Source of the DNA: Pseudomonadota bacterium
Lineage (GTDB): Bacteria > Pseudomonadota > Gammaproteobacteria > Burkholderiales > Rhodocyclaceae
DNA length: 64,000 nt
NCBI GenBank assembly: GCA_018241665.1
Contig: JAFEDK010000013.1
Location: 262,340-326,339, forward strand
Reading direction: 5' to 3'
Part shown: positions 53,799 through 61,487 of the stretch, in pieces
Position numbering within the stretch: the first letter of the stretch is position 1
Layout of the letters: every line of letters starts with the position of its first letter
Position numbers and translations under genes: made by a program
The notes under the pieces: model-generated
Told to the model about the DNA's origin: nothing
Seen by the model: only the letters and a program-made list of their open reading frames with translations
Database searches by the model: none

Positions 53799-54563
53799 AT
53801 GATCAAGAAGCAACTCGCAATCGCCATCGGCGCTGCACTGACCTTTGGTGGCGTCGGCGCCGCCAACGCCGGTGTCTATGTCTCCAACGCCAACTTCGGC
53901 GGCTCGTTCTCCATCAGCGGCTTCTCTGCTGTTGGCGGCGACAACAACCCCAACACCTACGAAATCAAGCTGACCAACCTGACCGGGGCGCTCAACCTCA
54001 ACGTCCCGAACCGCGGCGTCATCTCCGCGGAGCGCACGGGTCAGGCCGCGATCGACGTTTCCCCGCTGATCCCTGGCCCCGAGTTCGTGTCCAATGTCCC
54101 GGGCTGGATCACCCTCGGCACCGGTCAGATCACCAGCAGCGGCCTGACCGGCTCCAACTTCGTGTACGACTTCAACACCAACACCTTCACCTCCAACGGT
54201 GCTGCGGTGACCGGTGGTGCGTTCACGGGTGGCGCCAGCGCCCTCAACCTGCTGCTCGGCAACATCTTCGGGCCGCTGGGCGGCGCGATCGGTGATGGCT
54301 CCGTGTCCGTTGTGCACACCCTGGGCAATGGCACCTGGACCATCGACGTGACCGAAACCGACAAGAACGGCACCGGCTTCAGTGGCCTGTTCGCGACCCT
54401 GGACAGCCTCGGCGGCCCCCTGGGCAATGGCGATGGCAAGATTGATGGCCTCTTCGCCGTCAATGGCGCCGTGCGCCTGACCGTTCCTGAGCCTGCTTCC
54501 ATGGCTCTGGTTGGTTTCGGCCTGGCCGGCATGGCTGCCCTGCGTCGTCGCAAGGCTGCCTGA
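53799..54563 (+). CDS. PEP-CTERM sorting domain protein
   Basis: 254 residues. Signal peptide MIKKQLAIAIGAALTFGGVGAANA, a Gly/Asn/Thr-rich beta-type exported part, and a classic C-terminal sorting signal: VPEPASMALVGFGLAGMAALRRRK, made of PEP motif, hydrophobic segment and basic end. An exosortase should cut it at the inner membrane. No exosortase gene lies in the window. Such proteins in Zoogloeaceae are linked to exopolysaccharide and floc formation. A sigma-54 promoter lies upstream. Its terminator follows at 54589. Confidence 0.93.
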   Translation: MIKKQLAIAIGAALTFGGVGAANAGVYVSNANFGGSFSISGFSAVGGDNNPNTYEIKLTNLTGALNLNVPNRGVISAERTGQAAIDVSPLIPGPEFVSNVPGWITLGTGQITSSGLTGSNFVYDFNTNTFTSNGAAVTGGAFTGGASALNLLLGNIFGPLGGAIGDGSVSVVHTLGNGTWTIDVTETDKNGTGFSGLFATLDSLGGPLGNGDGKIDGLFAVNGAVRLTVPEPASMALVGFGLAGMAALRRRKAA

Positions 54564-54588
54564 TCGCCTTCCTTTCCTCGGAAAGGGT

Positions 54589-54616
54589 AAAAGCCCCGCT
54601 TCGGCGGGGCTTTTTT
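54589..54616 (+). terminator. Rho-independent terminator of the PEP-CTERM gene
   Basis: AAAAGCCCCGC pairs with GCGGGGCTTTT around TTCG, followed by TT, 25 bases past the stop. Confidence 0.93.
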
Positions 54617-54690
54617 CGCCCCGTTTTGCTGTTTTTCGGGCAAAGTTTTACTTCTCACGCTCCGGCGAGCGCTTTAGCTTCAAAAAGTGG

Positions 54691-54719
54691 TTTACAAACG
54701 CCGGATTGATGACTAGAAT
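54691..54719 (+). promoter_or_regulatory. Sigma-70 promoter of the tRNA operon
   Basis: TTTACA (54691-54696) and TAGAAT (54714-54719) with 17 bases between. Start near 54727, eight bases before the first tRNA. Confidence 0.8.
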
Positions 54720-54734
54720 GCGCACTTCTTCGAC

Positions 54735-54810
<76 letters not shown>

Positions 54811-54828
54811 AAGAAAACGCAGTATCGG

Positions 54829-54904
54829 GTCCCCATCGTCTAGAGGCCTAGGACACCGCCCTTTCACGGCGATAACCGGGGTTCGAATCCCCGTGGGGAC
54901 GCCA
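54829..54904 (+). tRNA. tRNA-Glu (TTC), copy 1
   Basis: 76 bases including CCA, acceptor GTCCCCA/TGGGGAC, anticodon loop CTTTCAC with TTC. It is 18 bases after tRNA-Ala. Confidence 0.97.
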
Positions 54905-54923
54905 GTAGCACCAGCAGTATCGT

Positions 54924-54999
<76 letters not shown>

Positions 55000-55017
55000 C
55001 AAGTTAAGCAGTACCGG

Positions 55018-55093
55018 GTCCCCATCGTCTAGAGGCCTAGGACACCGCCCTTTCACGGCGATAACCGGGGTTCGAATCCCCGTGGGGACGCCA
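55018..55093 (+). tRNA. tRNA-Glu (TTC), copy 2
   Basis: Identical in all readable positions to copy 1, exactly 189 bases downstream, so an Ala-Glu unit was tandemly duplicated. Confidence 0.97.
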
Positions 55094-55161
55094 GGACTCA
55101 AGTCCTGCGTAAGCAGCAGGCAGCTTTAGCCCAATCAAGGCTAAAGCGGCAAGGTTAGCGC

Positions 55162-55238
55162 GGAGTGGTAGTTCAGTTGGTTAGAATACCGGCCTGTCAC
55201 GCCGGGGGTCGCGGGTTCGAGTCCCGTCCACTCCGCCA
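55162..55238 (+). tRNA. tRNA-Asp (GTC)
   Basis: 77 bases with CCA. Acceptor GGAGTGG/CCACTCC, anticodon loop CTGTCAC with GTC. Closes the tRNA operon; a terminator follows. Confidence 0.97.
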
Positions 55239-55244
55239 CAAAAG

Positions 55245-55274
55245 AAAAGAGGAGCCTACGGGCTCCTCTTTTTT
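55245..55274 (+). terminator. Rho-independent terminator of the tRNA operon
   Basis: AAAAGAGGAGCC pairs with GGCTCCTCTTTT around TACG, followed by TT, seven bases past tRNA-Asp. Confidence 0.95.
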
Positions 55275-55293
55275 CGTTTGAGCCTTCCCGTAG

Positions 55294-55430
55294 GGGCGAA
55301 TTCATTCGCCCGTCGCCGGTAGCTCAAGCACCGCGGGCGAATGAATTCGCCCCCACAGAAGCAGCCCCACAGAAGCAGCTCTCAACGAAACAACCCCCGC
55401 CGGCCCCTGTAGGGGCGAATTCATTCGCCC
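55294..55430. repeat. Three palindromic repeat copies downstream of the tRNAs
   Basis: Copies at 55294-55311, 55335-55352 (other orientation) and 55413-55430. The surrounding CCACAGAAGCAG is locally repeated too. Confidence 0.92.
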
Positions 55431-55539
55431 ATCACCCCCCTTCAGCCCCTCGTGCAAGCCTCCCGTCAGCAAACTGCCGGAGGGCGGGGTGGTGCGCGTA
55501 GAATGCGGGGCTGATCTGTCCCTGCGAGAGCATTTGTCC

Positions 55540-55977
55540 GTGTTCCACAATATCCTGACCGTCTGTACCGGAAACATCTGCCGTAGTCCCGTCGCCGAAT
55601 ATCTGCTGCGTCACGAACTCCAGAGCGTCGCCCGCGCGGCCGACGTGCGTTCGGCGGGGATTGGGGCCCTCGTCAATCACGCCGCCGACGAAACCGCGCT
55701 GACCCTCATGGACGCGCGCCAGGTGCCCATGCAGGCCCATAGAGCGCGTCAGATCGAGCGCGAGCATACCCGCTGGGCCGATCTCATCCTGGTGATGGAA
55801 AAACACCACCTGGACTACGTCCTAGGCCTCGATCCCACCGCCCGCGGCAAGACCTTCCTGCTTGGCCACTGGAACAAGCTGGAGATCCCGGATCCCTATC
55901 GCCGTGGCGATGCAGCCCACGCGGCGGCCTACGATCTGATCCACCAGCAGATCCGCGTATGGCTAAAACGGCTTTGA
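55540..55977 (+). CDS. Low-molecular-weight protein tyrosine phosphatase (Wzb-like)
   Basis: About 145 residues. The P-loop VCTGNICRSPVAEYLLRHEL and the general-acid DPY (IPDPYRRGD) are intact. In EPS loci such enzymes (Wzb/EpsB) dephosphorylate the Wzc-type tyrosine kinase; the kinase here is 6 kb downstream. The start is uncertain: the frame is open from GTG 55489; GTG 55540 gives the normal length. It opens the EPS region. Confidence 0.87.
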   Translation: MFHNILTVCTGNICRSPVAEYLLRHELQSVARAADVRSAGIGALVNHAADETALTLMDARQVPMQAHRARQIEREHTRWADLILVMEKHHLDYVLGLDPTARGKTFLLGHWNKLEIPDPYRRGDAAHAAAYDLIHQQIRVWLKRL

Positions 55978-56139
55978 TGAATGGATAAGTATTTTGCGGC
56001 GCAAAATGCCGTTGGCGTCATTCCATTGTTCTTGTCAGTGTTAATATTCGTATCGAAACAGCAAACGTGAAACGCGCGGGAGTGGAGTAGCCAATCCTCT
56101 GGAAAGCCTCCTGGGCCCGCTTAAGACAGGAGTAGTGTT

Positions 56140-57246
56140 TTGGCTAAAGGTATGATCCTTGCCGCAGGGCAGGGCACGCGGGTTCGTCCGCTCACAAAGA
56201 ATCTCCCCAAGCCCATGGTTCCCATCCTGGGCAAGCCGGTGCTCGAATATCTCATCGAACACCTCGCGCGCTACGGCATCCGGGAGATCATGATCAACGT
56301 GGCCTACAACCACTACAAGATCGAGAACTACTTTGGTGATGGCCACCGCTGGGGCGTATCCATCGGCTACTCCTATGAAGGCGTTCGCGACCACGGCGAA
56401 GTCGTGCCCAAGCCCCTCGGCTCCGCCGGCGGCATGCGCAGGATCCAGGATTTCAGCGGTTTCTTCGACGACACCACCCTCGTCATCTGCGGCGACGCCA
56501 TCATCGACCTCGATCTCGGCGCCGCCATCCACGAACACCGCTCCAAGAAAGCCGTCGCCAGCGTCGTCACCCTCGACGTGCCGCGTGACCAGGTCCAGAA
56601 CTACGGCGTGGTTGTGGCCGACGACAACGGCCACGTCAAATCCTTTCAGGAAAAGCCCAAGCCCGACGAAGCCAAGTCCACCCTGGCCAGCACCGGCATC
56701 TACCTGTTCGAGCCTGAAGTCCTCAACCTCGTCCCGCCGGGCAGGGCCTTCGACATCGGCAGCGAACTCTTCCCGCTGCTCGTCGAAAAAGAGCTGCCGT
56801 TCTACGCCCAGAAGCGCTTCTTCAACTGGATCGACATCGGTCGCCTGTCCGACTACTGGACCGTCCTGCAACGCGTGCTGAGCGGCGAAGTCGCTCAGAT
56901 GGACATGCCCGGCAAGGAAATCCGCCCCGGTGTGTGGGTCGGCCCCAACACCTCCATCGCCTGGGACAGCGTACAGATCGTCGGCCCGGTGTACATCGGC
57001 TCCAGCGTCCGCATCGACCCCGGCGTCTCCGTCATCGGCCCCACCTGGATCGGTCATGGCAGCCACCTCAAGCCCGGCGTGCGCGTCGAACGCAGCATCC
57101 TCTTCGAATACACCCGCCTCGCCGAAGGCCAGCGCTTCAGCGAAATGATCGTCTCCCCGCAATACTGCGTAAACCGCCAGGGCGACGCCTACTACGTCGG
57201 CGACGACGAATTCCCCCTCCGCTGGGGCGACGCCCGCGGCCGCTGA
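56140..57246 (+). CDS. Sugar-phosphate nucleotidyltransferase with left-handed beta-helix domain
   Basis: 368 residues. N-terminal transferase signature GMILAAGQGTRVRPLTKNLPKPMVPILGKP (4-33) with EYLIEHL and CGDAIIDLDL, then hexapeptide repeats (about 265-345: PGVWVGPNTSIAWDSVQIVGPVYIGSSVRIDP). It activates a sugar phosphate, probably mannose-1-P or glucose-1-P, for the EPS. Start is TTG 56140 because AGGAG lies at 56128-56132, seven bases before it, and no ATG has a good site. Confidence 0.88.
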   Translation: MAKGMILAAGQGTRVRPLTKNLPKPMVPILGKPVLEYLIEHLARYGIREIMINVAYNHYKIENYFGDGHRWGVSIGYSYEGVRDHGEVVPKPLGSAGGMRRIQDFSGFFDDTTLVICGDAIIDLDLGAAIHEHRSKKAVASVVTLDVPRDQVQNYGVVVADDNGHVKSFQEKPKPDEAKSTLASTGIYLFEPEVLNLVPPGRAFDIGSELFPLLVEKELPFYAQKRFFNWIDIGRLSDYWTVLQRVLSGEVAQMDMPGKEIRPGVWVGPNTSIAWDSVQIVGPVYIGSSVRIDPGVSVIGPTWIGHGSHLKPGVRVERSILFEYTRLAEGQRFSEMIVSPQYCVNRQGDAYYVGDDEFPLRWGDARGR

Positions 57247-57290
57247 AACTGTAGGTAGGGCTCTGAAACTGTAGGGCCCTCAAATTGTGG

Positions 57291-57650
57291 GGGCGAATTC
57301 ATTCGCCCACCACGGCCTCTGCAACCCCCCCCAGGGCGAATAAATTCGCCCCCACAGGATGATGGGGGCAGGCCTGTAGCTGTGGGGATAAGGACTTGTC
57401 CGTAGGGGCGAATTCATTCGCCCACCGCGGATTCTGTAACCCCCCCAGGGCGAATAAATTCGCCCCCACAGGATGATGGGGGAAGGACTGCAGCTGCGGG
57501 GATAAGGGCCTGTCCGTAGGGGCGAATTCATTCGCCCGCCACGGCCTCTGCAACCCCCCAGGGCGAATAAATTCGCCCCCACAGGATGATGGGGGCAGGC
57601 CTGTAGCTGCGGGGATAAGGGCTTGTTCGTAGGGGCGAATTCATTCGCCC
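57291..57650. repeat. Tandem array of about 114-base units holding seven palindromes
   Basis: The gap 57247-57671 contains no gene. Palindromes start at 57291, 57334, 57406, 57448, 57520, 57561 and 57633. Forward ATTCATTC and reverse ATAAATTC versions alternate. The spacing 57291-57406-57520-57633 is 115, 114 and 113 bases, so about 3.3 tandem copies of a unit with two palindromes and a GGGGATAAGG-type spacer exist. Confidence 0.95.
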
Positions 57651-57671
57651 ACCACAGCCCCAGCCCCCACC

Positions 57672-59066
57672 TCAATACGCGTTCTTGTCCTTGAACACCA
57701 CCGCCACGGTCTTGAAGATGATCCACAGATCAAAGCCCAAGGACCAGTTGCGCAGGTATTCCAGGTCGAACTCGATGCGCTTTTCCATCTTGTCGACGGT
57801 TTCCGTTTCGCCGCGGTAGCCGCTCACCTGGGCCCAGCCGGTGATGCCGGGCTTGACCTTGTGGCGGACCATGTAGCCCTTGACCAGCTTGCGGTAGGTC
57901 TCGTTGTGGGCCACCGCGTGGGGGCGCGGGCCGACGATGCTCATGCGGCCCTGGAGCACGTTGATGAACTGCGGCAGCTCGTCCAGCGACGTCTTGCGGA
58001 TGAAGGCCCCAAAGGGCGTGATGCGGGGGTCGCCCTTGGTGGCCTGCTTCACCACCGGGCCGTTGTCCGTGGTGCGCATCGAGCGGAACTTGTAAACCAG
58101 GATCTCCTTGCCATCCAGCCCGTAGCGGCGCTGCTTGAAGATCACCGGGCCCGGCGACGACAGCTTCACGCCCGCGGCCAGCGCCAGCATGATCGGCGCC
58201 AGCAGCGCCAGCAGGATGATCGACAGCACGATGTCCGACAGGCGCTTCACCACCCCGCGGAAGCCCGTGAAAGGCGTCTCGCAGACCGCCACCACCGGCG
58301 TGTTGCCCACCGAGTGCAGTTGGCCCTGGATCAGGTCCGTCACGAAGATATCCGGCACGAAGAAGATCGATGCCGTGGTGTCCTTGAGATCGTCCAGCAG
58401 TGCCAGGATGCGCGGCTGGCTGGCCATCGGCAGTGCCAGGTAGATGTGGTCGATATGGTTCAGCTTGACGAACTCCGCCAGCTCGTTGATGCGCCCGAGC
58501 GTGGGCAGGCCACGGGTTTCCGGCAGGCGCTCGAGTGCGCGGTCATCAAAGAAGCCCACCACCCGGCAGCCCAGGTAGGGGTTGTCGCCAAACTGCTGCG
58601 CCACGCGCAGGCCCACTTCGTTGGCACCACCCACCACCGCCGTGCGCTGGCGCTTGCCCCGGGCCAGCACGCCCAGCAGCACATGGCGCGCAGTAAAGTG
58701 GGCAATCAGCAGTGCAAAGGGCGTTACCACCACCCAGCCGAGCAGGGCAGGGCGAGGAAAGTGATCCACATAGCCGCTGGCCACGCCAAAGCTGCCCAGC
58801 AGGCCCACAAACAGGAACCAGCTCGTGATCACTTTGCGGATCACCCGGCGCGGTCGCTCGTTAAAGCGCGTGATGCCCGGAAAGAGCAGCGCGAAGGCGA
58901 GGATGGCCAACACCATATAGGCCGACTCGAAACGCGCGCCTGCCGCCAGGGTGGCCCCCGCCAGCACCGCCACCGCCGTCACCGGATAGAGAAAAGCCTC
59001 TACCGCCGAGGTGAGCGTGTAGCTGGGCCGCAGAAAGCTGTGGTGGTTCTCAATCGAACTGTACAT
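57672..59066 (-). CDS. Polyprenyl-phosphate sugar phosphotransferase (initiating EPS enzyme)
   Basis: 464 residues. Four to five membrane segments in the first 120 residues, a Rossmann-type CoA-binding-like middle (VVGGANEVGLRVAQQFGDN), one more segment near 275-295, then the bacterial sugar transferase domain: KRLSDIVLSIILLALLAP, SPGPVIFKQRRYGLDGKEILVYKFRSM, RKTSLDELPQFINVLQGRMSIVGPRP. It attaches the first sugar phosphate to undecaprenyl phosphate. Full-length homologues are named WcaJ/WbaP/EpsL. It is divergent from the small exported protein gene. Confidence 0.92.
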   Translation of the reverse strand: MYSSIENHHSFLRPSYTLTSAVEAFLYPVTAVAVLAGATLAAGARFESAYMVLAILAFALLFPGITRFNERPRRVIRKVITSWFLFVGLLGSFGVASGYVDHFPRPALLGWVVVTPFALLIAHFTARHVLLGVLARGKRQRTAVVGGANEVGLRVAQQFGDNPYLGCRVVGFFDDRALERLPETRGLPTLGRINELAEFVKLNHIDHIYLALPMASQPRILALLDDLKDTTASIFFVPDIFVTDLIQGQLHSVGNTPVVAVCETPFTGFRGVVKRLSDIVLSIILLALLAPIMLALAAGVKLSSPGPVIFKQRRYGLDGKEILVYKFRSMRTTDNGPVVKQATKGDPRITPFGAFIRKTSLDELPQFINVLQGRMSIVGPRPHAVAHNETYRKLVKGYMVRHKVKPGITGWAQVSGYRGETETVDKMEKRIEFDLEYLRNWSLGFDLWIIFKTVAVVFKDKNAY

Positions 59067-59416
59067 TTTGATTCCGTGTGGATTGTGCGCTGCCGCATTC
59101 GCAAAGCCTGATATACCGGACGCCTAAAGAACCCATTTTGAGCGCCAAAAATATCACAGTGCCGCATAGGGCTTTGTGATAGCTGGAACAAAGCCTTTAA
59201 TAAACAAGCACATAATTTATGTTACCTGAATTATACATTCTTGGTCATGTCATTTTTAGGGCAGCTTTTGCACTCTATAACTAAAGTTAGTGTCGGAAAA
59301 TTTAACACTCGAGACAATTTTTTGCCCTCCATGCTGCAGCTGCAAAAAACAGTCTTTTCCCCAACACAATGAATTGGTGAGAATTTAACAAATTGCATGC
59401 CCATGTCACAACTAAC
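59067..59416. other. AT-rich gap between the sugar transferase and small exported protein gene
   Basis: About 350 bases of AT-rich sequence without a credible gene. It must hold the promoter of the minus-strand transferase and upstream sites of the sigma-54 promoter at 59417. I saw no clear sigma-70 or sigma-54 element on the minus strand. Confidence 0.5.
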
Positions 59417-59432
59417 TGGCCTGATATTTGCT
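59417..59432 (+). promoter_or_regulatory. Sigma-54 promoter of the small exported protein gene
   Basis: TGGCCTGATATTTGCT: GG and GC 10 bases apart, -12 box TTGCT and -24 box TGGC present; two mismatches in the centre. Start near 59443, about 31 bases before the ATG. Confidence 0.72.
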
Positions 59433-59473
59433 GCATGGCATATATCCAAAATTCTGGCGGTCGAGTTGTCATC

Positions 59474-59830
59474 ATGAACAAGACTTTTCTTTCATTCGTT
59501 TTAGCCTTTGGGGTGTCTGCCGCAAGCTCTGCGTGGGCTGTTGGGGGTGAAGGGCGTGCTGCCATTCCCCATGGCCTCGAAGGCAGTGTTCAGGTTGCCG
59601 CCGGCGGCGTTGCCACCAGCGTGGTGGCCGGTGCCAGTGGTCTGCTGTATGGCGGGCAGCATGTGTCGTCCCAGTTGATGGGCGGTGGGCGTACCGGCAC
59701 CGATGTTGACCGTATCCGATCCGTGTCTACCCAGACTGGTGCGCAGGAAGAGAGTGACGGCAGCCTCGCGCAGATCCTCACCGGGCTGGCCCTGGTAGTC
59801 GTGCTGATCGGCAAGCGTATTTCCGGCTAG
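59474..59830 (+). CDS. Small exported protein of the EPS locus, unknown function
   Basis: 118 residues. Signal peptide MNKTFLSFVLAFGVSAASSAWA, a Gly/Ser/Val-rich middle (VQVAAGGVATSVVAGASGLLYGG), and a C-terminal hydrophobic segment (QILTGLALVVVLIG) with a basic end KRISG. There is no PEP motif, so exosortase processing is not indicated. I do not recognise the family. A sigma-54 promoter lies directly upstream, like that of the PEP-CTERM gene 6 kb away. Wza and Wzc genes follow on the same strand after 334 bases. Confidence 0.7.
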   Translation: MNKTFLSFVLAFGVSAASSAWAVGGEGRAAIPHGLEGSVQVAAGGVATSVVAGASGLLYGGQHVSSQLMGGGRTGTDVDRIRSVSTQTGAQEESDGSLAQILTGLALVVVLIGKRISG

Positions 59831-60164
59831 GGCTGCTTACAAAGAGTGACTTTTTTCATCCCCTATCCGGGCAGCGGTGCACCATCCATATGCAATAAAT
59901 GCGCCGTATGCATGTTAGGATTGATCGCACAAGATTCTGCTTTCTAAGCTCTTTGTAATAATCTGGGCAAGCCGGTTTATCTCTGTACTCCGGCAGCCCG
60001 CCAGTGCATCCGTCATCTATATAACTGAGGGTGTCGGCCTGGCCGAAGACTGTTTTCCTGATCGTTTCCGGCGTGGGGAAAGACGCCGGAGCATTTGCTT
60101 GCGCAGCGCGCCGGCAACTGGAACAGGTTTTCGGAACGGCAGCGCCCGCAAGCGAATTTGGACC
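59831..60164. other. Upstream region of the Wza-type gene
   Basis: 334 bases without a gene. It has AT-rich stretches and a hairpin TCCGGCGT/ACGCCGGA at 60067-60090 about 75 bases before the wza start. No confident promoter was read. Confidence 0.5.
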
Positions 60165-61394
60165 ATGAGCGACTCCACAGATCTGCCCAAATCATCCAGC
60201 CTTTCCTGTTCATCGCTTAAGCCTCTCTCCCGCGCGCTCCTCGCTGCTTCCGCCGCATCCCTGCTTGCTGCGGGCTGCGCCACCGTCGTGCCGGGCGATC
60301 GTGCCTACTCCATGCGTGAGCAGTCCGCCGTCAAGCTGCCCGTCAAACAGCCGGATGCCGCTGAGCCGGTGCCCGACAACGTCAAGATCAAGCCGATCAA
60401 CGCCGAACTGATCATCGAGCAGTTCCGCAAGGCCCAGCCCCCCCGGCCCAACGCCAGCGAGTCCGCGCTGAACGGCGAGGGCCGCCGCGTTGCGCCCACT
60501 CTTCCCGCCCCGCCGGACTATAAAGTCGGCCCCGGTGACATTCTCACCATCATCGTCTGGGATCACCCGGAGCTCACAACCCCGGCCGGCCAGTACCGCT
60601 CGGCAGAGCAGTCCGGCACCGTGGTGTCGGAAAACGGCACCATTTTCTACCCCTACGTGGGCGTGCTTCCGGTCGCCGGCAAAACCACGCGGCAGATCCG
60701 CGAGCTGCTGATCAACAAGCTTTCCAAGTACATCGAAAAAGCCCAGATCGACGTACGCATGGCCGCCTTCCGCAGCCAGCGTGTTTACGTGGTGGGCGAG
60801 GTGAGCAAACCCGGCCAGCAATACATCACCGACATCCCCATGACGGTGCTCGAAGCCGTCAACCTGGCCGGCGGCTTCACCCAGGAGGCGGACCACAGCA
60901 ATGTGCTGCTTACCCGCAAGGGCCTCACCTACCGGGTGGACATCCAGTCCATGTACGACAACGGAGCCACAGAGCAGAATGCCCTGCTCGAAGCCGGCGA
61001 CATCCTCAACGTCTCCGACCGCAGCTTCAACAAGATCTTCATCCTCGGTGAAGTCACCAAGCCCGGCTCCCTGGTCATGACCAAGAAGCGCTCGACGCTG
61101 GCCGAGGCCCTGTCTGACGCCGGCTACATCAGTCAGGACCGCTCCAATCCCAAGTGGATCTACGTGATGCGCGGTGAAGGCGATACGCCCGAGCTCTTCC
61201 ACCTGGACGGTAGCTCGCCGGACGCCATGCTGCTGGCCGACAAATTCTCCCTACGCCCACGGGACATCATCTATGTGGATACCGCCGACGTGGTGCGCTG
61301 GAACCGGGTCATGACCAACATTCTGCCCACCGCCCAGACCCTCTACCAGACCAGCAACGCGCGCTATCCGCTGTTTGGTGGCCGGCAGCCTTAA
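60165..61394 (+). CDS. Polysaccharide export outer-membrane lipoprotein (Wza/EpsE type)
   Basis: 409 residues. Lipobox LLAAGC with the lipid Cys at 38 after a Ser-rich N-terminus, a Pro-rich spacer, then a Poly_export domain (YKVGPGDILTIIVWDHPEL, TIFYPYVGVLPVAG) and SLBB repeats (VYVVGEVSKPGQQYI, IFILGEVTKPGSLVM). It forms the outer-membrane channel for EPS. ATG 60165 was chosen over a start 22 residues earlier because it leaves a proper signal region. Wzc follows. Confidence 0.93.
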   Translation: MSDSTDLPKSSSLSCSSLKPLSRALLAASAASLLAAGCATVVPGDRAYSMREQSAVKLPVKQPDAAEPVPDNVKIKPINAELIIEQFRKAQPPRPNASESALNGEGRRVAPTLPAPPDYKVGPGDILTIIVWDHPELTTPAGQYRSAEQSGTVVSENGTIFYPYVGVLPVAGKTTRQIRELLINKLSKYIEKAQIDVRMAAFRSQRVYVVGEVSKPGQQYITDIPMTVLEAVNLAGGFTQEADHSNVLLTRKGLTYRVDIQSMYDNGATEQNALLEAGDILNVSDRSFNKIFILGEVTKPGSLVMTKKRSTLAEALSDAGYISQDRSNPKWIYVMRGEGDTPELFHLDGSSPDAMLLADKFSLRPRDIIYVDTADVVRWNRVMTNILPTAQTLYQTSNARYPLFGGRQP

Positions 61395-61487
61395 GCGCCG
61401 CCGATATCGGCCCAGGCCAGGAGACGCCTCCCCATTGCCACATCAAGGCGGCGGAGGCATGCGAGAGACAAGAACTACGGACCGTTC

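Noticed and set aside
57291-57650. CRISPR-like array
   Set aside because: Repeats are palindromic, alternate in orientation, occur singly elsewhere, and the interval sequences are themselves repeated, so these are not spacers. No cas genes.
59474-59830. Small exported protein as a PEP-CTERM substrate
   Set aside because: The C-terminal segment is hydrophobic with a basic end, but no Pro-Glu-Pro motif precedes it.
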